Source of the DNA: Taeniopygia guttata
Lineage: Eukaryota > Chordata > Aves > Passeriformes > Estrildidae
Reading direction: 5' to 3'
Assembly (NCBI RefSeq): GCF_048771995.1
Contig: NC_133026.1
Coordinates: 116,703,501-116,767,500, forward strand
Length of the DNA: 64,000 nt
Shown here: positions 10,540 through 18,352 of the stretch, piece by piece
How positions within the stretch are numbered: the first letter of the stretch is position 1
How the letters are laid out: every line of letters starts with the position of its first letter
Made by a program: the position numbers and the translations under genes
Notes under the pieces: model-generated
Told to the model about the DNA's origin: nothing
Seen by the model: the letters and a program-made list of their open reading frames with translations, nothing else
The model's database searches: none

Positions 10540-10690
10540 TCTTCCTCCCCCCCCACTCCCGCCCTCCCCCTGGCCGAGGGGAGCGGGGATGCTCGGGGGG
10601 TGCGGGCTCCCCCCGCCCGTGCTCCAGGGGAGCCGCAGAACCAGGCGGACCGAGGCAGCCGGAAAGACACGGTCATTCCTCTCAGCCAGG
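10540..10690. promoter_or_regulatory. CpG/C-rich patch upstream of the hairpin
   Basis: A C-rich then CpG-rich segment of about 150 bp. Open frames here on both strands are artefacts of base composition. It is part of the island series around the microRNA. Confidence 0.4.
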
Positions 10691-10719
10691 GATGCCAAAT
10701 GACAGACGTCGAATCGGGG

Positions 10720-10985
10720 AGAGTCAACTCCTGTGTTTAAAATCACGCGAAGACGCTGGTGAAATTAAAGCAGTCGTCTGGAATTGTGCAATAGGCACGC
10801 GCTAATATTATCTCTTTTTTTTTTTTTTAATCGATTAAATGCATAATTAACAGCTTCCTGAGCATTGCAAAAAAACAGACTGGCTAGTTAGAAAACTCGA
10901 GCATGAGTTATATGCAGCCCGGGCCAGAATGGGACTCGGGCGGAGGGAAATTACCGGGTTTTTTTTTTTTTTTTCGGGGATCAGT
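10720..10985. promoter_or_regulatory. Candidate conserved block immediately upstream of mir-124
   Basis: Repeat-poor sequence apart from T-runs at about 10816-10829 and 10960-10974. It contains ATCGAT and TAATTA-type homeodomain cores near 10829-10850 and lies within 300 bp of the hairpin. The position suggests proximal control or primary-transcript sequence. Conservation is not testable here. Confidence 0.3.
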
Positions 10986-10997
10986 TGCTGTTCTGCT

Positions 10998-11019
10998 GAG
11001 AGAGAGAGAGAGAGAGAGC
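10998..11019. repeat. (GA)n microsatellite next to the hairpin
   Basis: About 11 GA units end some 14 bp before the start of the predicted hairpin stem. GA tracts can bind GAGA-type factors, but in this position it may simply be transcribed flank of the primary microRNA. Confidence 0.9.
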
Positions 11020-11032
11020 GAGACAGAGCGCT

Positions 11033-11121
11033 CTAAGGCTCTGACTCTCCGTGTTCACAGCGGACCTTGATTTAATGTCATACAATTAAGGCACGCGGTG
11101 AATGCCAAGAGCGGATCCTCA
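11033..11121 (+). ncRNA. mir-124-2 precursor hairpin (miR-124)
   Basis: Neuronal microRNA precursor. The 3' arm at 11087-11106 is identical to mature miR-124-3p (TAAGGCACGCGGTGAATGCC), whose seed AAGGCAC is intact. The 5' arm at 11050-11071 matches miR-124-5p. The arms fold back: CCTTGAT (11065-11071) pairs with ATTAAGG (11085-11091), GTTCAC (11053-11058) with GTGAAT (11098-11103), and CTCT (11045-11048) with AGAG (11108-11111). The stem continues to about 11036/11119 with one mismatch. The terminal loop, 11072-11084, has the form remembered for mir-124-2 and differs from the mir-124-1 and -3 loops. In animals miR-124 is highly expressed in neurons, where it silences non-neuronal transcripts such as PTBP1 and small phosphatases of the REST complex. 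The host transcript is expected on the + strand. Confidence 0.97.
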
Positions 11122-11203
11122 AAGCTTCATCAAAGATCTCGCTAGAGCATACCATAACAATGACGTTAATAACAAAAATAATTGCTACGAGCTTAAAAAA
11201 AAT

Positions 11204-11240
11204 AAAAGAAAGAAAGAAAGAAAGAAAAAGAAAGAAAAGG
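11204..11240. repeat. (AAAG)n microsatellite
   Basis: About eight imperfect AAAG units, about 85 bp downstream of the mir-124 stem, preceded by a short A-run. The open frames across it (poly-Lys) are artefacts. Confidence 0.93.
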
Positions 11241-11339
11241 AGAGACAAAGCAATAAAGAGCTCGACAACCTATACTCACCTACGGAAACCGAGACTAACT
11301 AGGACTGGTGGACTGATTGGCTCAGCCCAGTGGAAAGGA

Positions 11340-12545
11340 GATGCCGCTGCCACGGGACGAGCGCCCGCGGGGGCAGCTGTCAGCAGAAGGTAACGGGGCC
11401 GTGGGGGGCTACTGGAGCGGTGCGGTAGCCGCGGTGTTTTTTCAAGGTAGTGGTGACTCGACCTCTAGCTTTCTTGGGCTGAACAATGTAAAGTCGATTA
11501 ATGGGAAATAAATACATTTTCTAATATTATCATCGCGAGGATTGTTCTTTGCGCATCGCTCAGCCGGTAGCTAGGAGTGTCCGCTCGGTAGTGGCTCCTC
11601 CTCTTGCGGGGCTCCTCTGGAAGCCGAGAACGCGCGCCTTGGGGCAGCGGCGCGGTGCGCGGGGGCAGCGGAGCAGCGTCTGTGCCGCGGGCCGGCAGAG
11701 GCAGAGCCATGTGCAGAGTTGGTGCACGGGGCGGGGGGTGCCCGAGGGGCCGCGGGGGCACTGCAGCAGAGCCATGTGCGAAGAGGAATGTGCGGAGGTT
11801 GCGACGGAGAGGCGGGGAGGAGGGCGCAGCGTATGGGCACGGTGTGGGGAGAGCGGCGCAGAGCGGTGCCGGCGGGCGGCGGAGCGGCGGGCAGCGGCGG
11901 AGCGGCGTGCGGGCTTTGTGCGCTGGCCTGGGCGGCGGGGCGAGGCGCAAGGCAGCGGCTGGCGAGCGCGGAGCGTGGGGCGCTGCGGCGGAGGGTGTGC
12001 GGGGCAGCTTACACGGGGTAGGGTGGCGGGACGGCGGTGGCGGTGCGCGGTGCGCCGGGGCAGGGGCGTGCGCGGCCGACACACCGGAGACGCGGCTCCG
12101 GTGGAGGCGGCGGCCGTGGCCGGGCCAAGCCGGCGGCTGCGGGGAGGGTGCGGGGGCGGGGAGGGGAGAGGCCGGGGTCCCCGCGCCGACGGCGGCGGAA
12201 GTCTTTGTTCCGCGGGGCCTCGCCGGCGGTGGAACAAAGGAGCGGCAGCGCTGCTGCCGGCGCTGTCCCTGGTGCTGGCGGAGGCACCGCGTCCCGCCGC
12301 GGGCCGCCAGACCGCTCGTCCCCAGTCGGGCAGACGCGCCCCGGTGGCACCGGGTGGCCCTCGCGATGCGACCGTCCCCGGCTGAAGAAAACCCAGCATC
12401 CCGACGGGAGTGAGCGGCGAGCAAGGCAGGGGTGCGGGAACGGCAGGAGAGCGGCTCGGCCTGAGCCTCCGCCGATGCGCAGAGCACAGCCGCTGCCCCG
12501 ACGCAGTCCCCGAGAGGGTTTCCCCCGCGCATCCTTCCTGCCGAA
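11340..12545. promoter_or_regulatory. CpG island 5 (largest), downstream of mir-124
   Basis: More than 1 kb of dense CpG sequence, starting about 220 bp after the hairpin and containing the RE1 element. Long frames exist on both strands at once (for example 11549-12385 and 12413-11604 on +, 12663-11560 on -). They are rich in Arg, Ala, Gly and Pro, show no conserved domain, and mirror one another, which is what stop-poor GC DNA produces. I do not annotate them as genes. An inverted CCAAT box (ATTGG, 11316-11320) lies just before the island and another (12814-12818) just after it. Confidence 0.7.
12259..12279 (-). promoter_or_regulatory. RE1/NRSE element for REST (NRSF)
   Basis: A near-perfect 21-bp RE1 in inverse orientation. 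The + strand reads GGCGCTGTCC, then CT, then GGTGCTGGC, so the complement contains AGCACC, a 2-nt spacer and GGACAGCGCC with canonical spacing. Only the outer two bases and one spacer base differ from the usual consensus. REST recruits corepressors to RE1 sites and silences neuronal genes, including miR-124 genes, in non-neuronal cells and progenitors. The site is about 1.15 kb downstream of the mir-124 hairpin inside CpG island 5, which fits direct control of this locus. Confidence 0.9.
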
Positions 12546-13440
12546 TCTCTCCCACTCCCCCTCTGAAACAGCTGGGTTGGAAGCAAGTCCTGCGGGGGTT
12601 CTGTCCCGCTCCTACCCCAACTCCGTCCACAGCCATCTGCCGCGGCCTAATTCTACTCTTCATCCATCAAACAGAGGCCACAGCCAGCCAGGGCAGGGGA
12701 TGTTCTCAAAGGCTAAATAAGACAAAACAACTAAGTAACAGCAGTAACCGCAAGAACTGTAATGATAATAACAACACTCTGCCTGAAGGTCATAGAGCTT
12801 TGTCCTCTTTCTGATTGGTCTCAGCAGACAGCCTGACAGCAGTGGGTTTTTTTTTACCAAAAACTGGATTGCAGATTGGACTGATCACCCTTCTCTGCAA
12901 AGGGATAAAAGGGCAGAATTCCTGTCCTTTCAGCAGCCTGTCGCCTCTTCATCCCCGTGTAGTCACCCTTGAGCTGTCCAGCAGACAGATGAAGCACATG
13001 GGCTACTCCATTCTTTCCCTTCTGCTCACTGAGTTGGGGTCGAGTCTTTTGCCTGCTCCCGCCATGCCACACAGCTGCTCTCATTTCTTCTATTGAGATG
13101 CCTGTTCACATATACACCTGTACCTGTACACGTATAAGCACATTTCATGCTTTCTATGTAGCTTAAGATTGTCACAATTTCTGTTAATCACTGCTTCTTG
13201 CTTATATGTCCTTTGTAAGACCTAGCACATCACAGGATCTCAGGGGAGCCAAGCAGAGAAGAGAGGAAAGTCCAACTTTGCCTTCTCATGTGCAAGCCAG
13301 GATGACGCACAGCAGAGATTGACCCTCACACAGGTAGAGAGCAGGGAAGTATTTTAAATGCCTTGTGTCCTGAGCGACCTGAAGCACTCAGTTAAACTGT
13401 TTGCAGGATTACAAACATGAGTTGACCACCCCTGCACTGA
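12546..13440. other. Downstream edge of the CpG domain
   Basis: GC falls from about 12545 onward. An ATTGG box at 12814-12818 and a TATA-like GATAAAAGGG near 12904 are 90 bp apart, but I see no other support for a promoter. No gene or repeat recognised. Confidence 0.4.
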
Positions 13441-14045
13441 GTCATTATTTCCCCACATCTCAGTTTTATTTTTTTTTTCTTGGATACCAGTGCTAAAGAC
13501 TTGTTATAAACGTTCTATAATTTTGTAGCTAAAGAAACATAAATACCTAAATGAACTTTTTGCCACCAATCCCTCAATGTAGCTTTTAAGGTATTTTGTA
13601 ATGCCTGAAAGGAAATGGAACTTACTTTGGAATGGGTGGAGCTTTCTTTTGGAAAGCTTCCAGAGACAGGGAACATTTCTGCCTTCTAAACTACAGTAGC
13701 AGTAATAGCAGTGGTGATGAAGATGATGCACGAAGTAAAAAATGGATGGAATCAAAGTCTGAAGACCCAGGTGACGAACTGTGCCATCTAGAGATGTGAG
13801 TTCCCATTCTGATGTCATATTGCTGTCGTAGGCACGTTGAGGTTCTGGTGGTGGCATCTGAAAGAAACCAACATTTAATATTCACCACTTTCCTTCCTGC
13901 GCTGAAGACGGAATGCAAACCCTGCTCTCAGCAATTTTTCTTGGGAGTAGCCTCATTTCCAAGACTACCTCAGTCACAGCTCCCCACAGAGAGGAGTGGT
14001 GAACGCTGCCTGCCAGCCTCCCCTTGAGCCAGAAGACAGCTCTAT
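13441..14045. other. Non-coding stretch with paired short open frames and splice-like signals
   Basis: On the + strand an open frame without an upstream ATG runs from about 13603 to the stop at 13797-13799. Its last part is rich in Ser, Asp, Glu and Lys, and an acceptor-like pyrimidine tract ending in AG lies at about 13680-13696. On the minus strand a frame (13857-13504) begins right after a good acceptor-like CAG at about 13860. Both cannot be genes and neither resembles a family I know. It may be an exon of a non-coding transcript or an old pseudogene fragment. Confidence 0.25.
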
Positions 14046-14063
14046 CCTCCCCCCTCCCGCATG

Positions 14064-14081
14064 CTTTTTTTTTTTTTTTTT
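14064..14081. repeat. Poly-T run
   Basis: A homopolymer of T of about 17 bases at the start of the next GC-rich segment. Confidence 0.85.
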
Positions 14082-14119
14082 AAATCTATTTTTCCTTTTT
14101 TCCTCCTCAAACGACTCCC

Positions 14120-14330
14120 AGGAGGAATCCCGGGGGAAAAGCCTGTCCCCAGGGCTGTCAGGGCTGCCCCAGGCGGGGCCGGGCGGGCAGCGGGACGGTC
14201 CGCCACCTTCTGCTCCTCCTCATCTTCCTCCTCTTCCCCTTCCTCCTCCTCCTCCTCCTCCGCCGCCCCTGCCCGGCCCCTGGCACTGCCGCGCCCCCTG
14301 GCGGCCGCGCACGGCGCCGCGCCCAGCGCA
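14120..14330. promoter_or_regulatory. CpG island 6 with (TCC)n tract
   Basis: GC-rich, CpG-containing segment with a CT/TCC triplet tract at about 14209-14263 and a very CpG-dense end at 14270-14330 that passes into the minisatellite. It includes the CTCF-type motif at 14289-14307. It is the last island of the series around mir-124. Confidence 0.55.
14289..14307 (-). promoter_or_regulatory. Strong CTCF-type motif
   Basis: Read on the minus strand the 19-mer is CGGCCGCCAGGGGGCGCGG, which contains the invariant CCAGGGGGCGC core of the CTCF consensus and agrees at most flanking positions. CTCF is the main vertebrate insulator and loop-anchor protein, and motif orientation sets loop direction. 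It sits at the downstream edge of the CpG-island domain, which suits a boundary role. Actual binding is inference. Confidence 0.65.
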
Positions 14331-14546
14331 GCGCAAATCCAGCGCAATCCCGGTGTGGCGCAAATCCAGCGCAATCCCGGTGTGGCGCAAATCCAGCGCA
14401 ATCCCGGTGTGGCGCAAATCCAGCGCAATCCTGGTACAACGCAAATCCAGCGCAATCTCAGTACAACACAAATCCAGTGCAATCCTGGTACAACGCAAAT
14501 CCAGCACAATCCCAGTACAACGTAAATCCAGCGCAATCCTGGTGCA
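14331..14546. repeat. 27-bp minisatellite, eight units
   Basis: Eight tandem units of 27 bp with no indels, starting at 14331, 14358, 14385, 14412, 14439, 14466, 14493 and 14520. Each has the core CAAATCCAGCGCAATCC or a close variant. Units 1-3 are identical (ending CGGTGTG). Units 4-8 are diverged, ending mainly in GGTACA or AGTACA and carrying CpG-to-TpG/CpA changes. Because the period is nine codons, long repetitive open frames appear on both strands. These are not genes. Confidence 0.96.
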
Positions 14547-16367
14547 GCACTGCCTCCACTGGGGAACCCGGGAAACTTTGAGTATCAACCATCTTGGAAC
14601 AACGTCCCGAATAAAAAATATCTTCAAAACATCAATCGCACGTCATTCTAAGTGTTTTGCAATATAGATGGTGAGAAGCAATGTTTTCATACCTTCCCGG
14701 TGAGAATCAAGGCTATCTGTCTCATTTAAATTCAGAGCTAGAGTATCATCTGTGGCATGAAAATATAAAGGGAAATGAGCTACTACCTGCTTACTGCAGC
14801 TGTTGAAGCAGTCTAGGACATCAGTGTCACTCAGGGACAAATTAGAGTAAGAAACACAGTCAAAGTATTGTCCAGTTTAAGACACAGTGCTTCTCAAAAA
14901 GTTAAAAGCCTTTAATTATCTTTTGAATTAGGAAGATTAAATACCAACTCTTCATTTTGTTTCACTTCTCCTCCTGTACTCAAGGTGGTGGCTAAGAAAG
15001 GTGTAAAGCACAGGTAAGTCAGGCAATAAGCAAAGCAAACCCTCCAGAAGAATAAGCATTGTCCCACTGCCTCCATCCTGCAGAGCTGTGCCAGTAGCAG
15101 GATCTTCTCCAGTCCCAGAGGGAAGCAGAGGACAAGTGACCTGCCTGGTGCTTCAAGGTTTGGTGCACGGCAGTGACTGCCACGGGGTGAGAGATTCCAT
15201 GAGCCAGCCAGCAAAGGTATGACATAAGACTCATTTTCACACTCTGCACAAAATTCCTCGCATTTCTTTTTGTGTTACTTAGCTCCTCTGATGCTGATCA
15301 ATTACCACAATAACTCAGGTGTGAGATAATAGAGATAGTAATTTGCAGTCTAACATGAATTAATTTTCACTTAATCTGGAACTGCTTTAATAGCATGGTG
15401 GGCATTAAAAGCGCCATGCTACTCAATACTAAATATTTGTGTGTCTGAAGTAGTCATAAGAAAATCTTACTAGGGAAATCCCACAATCAGAAAACAGGAA
15501 AGAAATACCAAATCTTAAATACACTGCTAGTATAAAATATTTGAAATTGTAAATTAAGGACAATTTAATTAGCACCAGGAAACTATTAAATTAACAGATC
15601 TAATGTTCATGCTAAGGTTGGTTTATAATTTGCCATATTAGAGTAATTCTGTTCATTAAGAGATTAGGACAGGTTGCATGTTAAAATGATATTTACTAAA
15701 ATACACACTTAATACCTGCACAAAAGTACTTCAAAACGTAATCTAAGATTTTTAACTCCATCATTTACAGGTTTTGCCTGAGTTTTCTGTACAAGGAGGT
15801 GAAAAACAAAATACTCGGTACACAGGATTTTACTAGTGTGTATTTGAACTGATCTTAATGCAGCTGATAAAGAAGCTAGTGAGCAAGGCAATGACATTTT
15901 TTGCTTAATAATTTAAAGAAAGAATTACAGAATTATCTGCAGCATCTTTACAGTACCTGGAACATGGAAATGACTAACACATGTAGGTCTTCCTGACTTC
16001 ACAGGGTTATAGCTCAACACTATATCATTTTGCACAATCTGTATAAAATAACTGTGCAGTCCTTTTTGAACCTAAAACTCATACCATATATCATTCCTGT
16101 CTCACAAATTACACCTATTAGAGTTATTGAAAGTATTTTTGGACCATTTAGTGATTTATGATTTGATTTACTGTTCTACATCCAGTGTATGAGACATTCA
16201 ACTGAGAAAACACTTTTTAATGGATGTACGGGTCCCTGTAAAACCTCTCACCTTCACACTGCTGTTTTTCAAACCTAATTAAGAACTTTTTGCTATTTGT
16301 TCTTCTTTAGAAAATTTATGTTGTCAATAATATTTATGGATAAAATGAAAAGAGCAGCTGTGACAGC

Positions 16368-16394
16368 AAATGTAAAGGTACAACCTTTACATTT
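16368..16394. repeat. Perfect 12-bp inverted repeat, 3-nt loop
   Basis: The arms are AAATGTAAAGGT (16368-16379) and ACCTTTACATTT (16383-16394), separated by ACA. The arms are exactly complementary and could extrude as a hairpin. No T-run or other terminator-like context applies in this genome. Confidence 0.85.
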
Positions 16395-16532
16395 TTTCCT
16401 ATGGGCACTTCCAGGCAATTTACAGGCTGGGTAAAGTCCATTAAAAGTCAAGGGCACTACTTTCAAGCTAGAAAAATTGGGATATATCTGGCTTCTATTA
16501 AATTGAACAAAAGTATGAAGAAATTATGTAGC

Positions 16533-16562
16533 TGTCACTAATTAAAGCAATAATTAGTGACA
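16533..16562. repeat. Perfect 12-bp inverted repeat with TAATTA cores
   Basis: The arms are TGTCACTAATTA (16533-16544) and TAATTAGTGACA (16551-16562) around a 6-nt loop AAGCAA. Each arm carries homeodomain-type TAAT cores, so the element could equally be a pair of facing transcription-factor sites. Confidence 0.85.
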
Positions 16563-18104
16563 TGTTGACCCATTTTAAAGTTTTATAGTTCTTCATCTCT
16601 CCTCTGTATAGGATTCTAAAAGCCAACCAGAAGAAATAATTTCCTTGAAAGGAATGCCAAAACCCCAATAGGAAACAGAAAAATCAGTGGGTTTTTCTTT
16701 TTGCAATTCTTTTGCTCAATTTCAAACAATTAAAATGTCAGATTCCCCACCTTAGTCAAACTAGTGACACCAGCTATCAGTCACAAGTATTAAAGAAATA
16801 CATAGAAATCTGTCAGGCAAGACAAAAGAAGCATTAATTTTATCATGGTCAATATAAAATCAAACCAACATATGTGCCCATTCAGAGAGATCTACTGCAC
16901 TTATATGTTAGCAAGCTTTATTTTAGCAAGGTTAAGTTTTTGTAAGACGTACTCCAAGACCAGGAGCCAGGTTTAAACACACACAATGAAGTGTTGAAGA
17001 TCACAGGATGCAATACACCTTTGGAAAGCAATCCCATCCTTCCCTGCATGAGGTCTGGATTTAAGATGTGCTGCAGCACACGCTGCAGTCCCAGCCATGT
17101 TTCAGCCCCACAGCTCCACACTGGGATAAGAGGAGAGCCCCCACGTGCTCAGCACCCCATCAGGACAGGACAGACACTCTGGGACTGTTGAGCCCCCGTG
17201 ATCTGAAGATTCAAATTACTCACAGGTGACCATGGTCAGTGTTCACACTATACACTTCAGACAGTCAATTAAATGCATCCTGGGCCTTTTTAATATTATA
17301 TACACACAAAATAGAGCATTAATTCTGGTTTAAAAGAAGAAAAACGTTATAATAGCAGTGATATCCCAGAAACACTTTTCCTTTTATATGAAAAATGCAG
17401 GACTTTTGGAATACTATGTGAGTAAAAAAATATATAATGACTTTAAAGACTGGAAATTATAGAAACAGGATTTAATGTCACTTGAGAATGTGGGAGATCA
17501 CACTCTGGAATTAATGAAACTGTTCCATGTTGTAAATAAAGACGACTAGTAGTTGGCGGCAGTAGGAGGGTAGGACTTAGAATATTGTTTTGTTACATGG
17601 TATCTATATGCCAGATGTGTGGTATTCCCCTGGGGGGGAAAAAAAAGAGCCATTGGGATGCTATCAGAGGAATTTACTTTGTGTTATAACCCCAGGTGTA
17701 GGCAAGCCTACACTGGGATTATGTACAGTACGATCAGTTGTGGTCAGGCAAAGGGCTGCCAAGACAGCAAAGAGGGTGAGTAATCTCCAGTCATGAGCTG
17801 ATCACAAGAACTGATTTGTCAGCTCAGCAAAATGTAGTCAGAGGGAAGGCATGACAGCTGTGGCAAACACCAGAGAAGAAACAGCACTAGGATAGGCAAA
17901 GAAGTATTTGTATGACTGGGATGTTAGCACTAATGTTATCTTGAAAAAAGACATCAACACTAACATAGGCATAAAGGAATGTAAATTAATAAATAGCCTT
18001 TTCATCAGCTGGTGGAGGACAGGAGAAAAATTATTTCAAGACTGAGTAACTGAATTAAATTACTAGGAAGAGTATACTCATTGTTTTCTCTAACACGTCA
18101 AAAT

Positions 18105-18352
18105 CAAAAAAAAAAAAAGAAAGAAAGAAAGAAAGAAAAAAGAAAAATAGAAGAGATCTTAGCCTGGATCAAGAAAAAATATTTAATGTATATTTCAGAG
18201 CCCAGAATCTAGTACAGTTGTAAAAAAAATATTGTTTTGAAAGAAATGAGAAAAGAGAGAAAGAATGAGAGCAATAGACAAAGATGAAGAGACAGAGAAA
18301 AAAGGCAAATCAAAGAGAAATAGGAAGAAAGTGAGAAAAGGAAAGAAAGATA
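18105..18352. repeat. Long purine-rich tract with (AAAG)n
   Basis: Begins with an A-run and an (AAAG)n microsatellite (about 18105-18140). After a mixed gap it continues from about 18235 to 18352 as an almost unbroken purine sequence on the + strand, rich in GAAA and GAGA. Such polypurine tracts can form triplexes and often arise by microsatellite expansion. Confidence 0.75.

Larger units (their letters stand above)
14547..18100. other. Gene-poor AT-rich stretch
   Basis: No coding gene or recognised transposable element in about 3.5 kb. Short frames on both strands are isolated and unrelated to known proteins. The notable structures are two perfect 12-bp hairpins at 16368-16394 and 16533-16562. 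A small A-rich patch follows a G-run at about 17633-17647. This may be intron or 3' flank of the mir-124 host transcript. Confidence 0.5.

Noticed and set aside
11498..12720. Long open frames of up to 367 codons on both strands
   Set aside because: They overlap in several frames on both strands, are dominated by Arg, Ala, Gly and Pro, and coincide exactly with a CpG island where stop codons are rare. No domain is recognisable.
12814..12913. CCAAT box plus TATA-like box as a promoter
   Set aside because: The two short motifs occur by chance easily, the spacing is loose, and no initiator or downstream gene supports a start site.
14042..14667. Repetitive proteins of 150-220 residues on both strands
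   Set aside because: They are translations of the 27-bp minisatellite, whose period is divisible by three, plus the adjoining TCC tract.
17145..17172. CTCAGCACC followed by GGACAG as a second RE1
   Set aside because: The halves are separated by 6 nt, which fits neither the canonical nor the known expanded spacing, and the site lies in AT-rich DNA.
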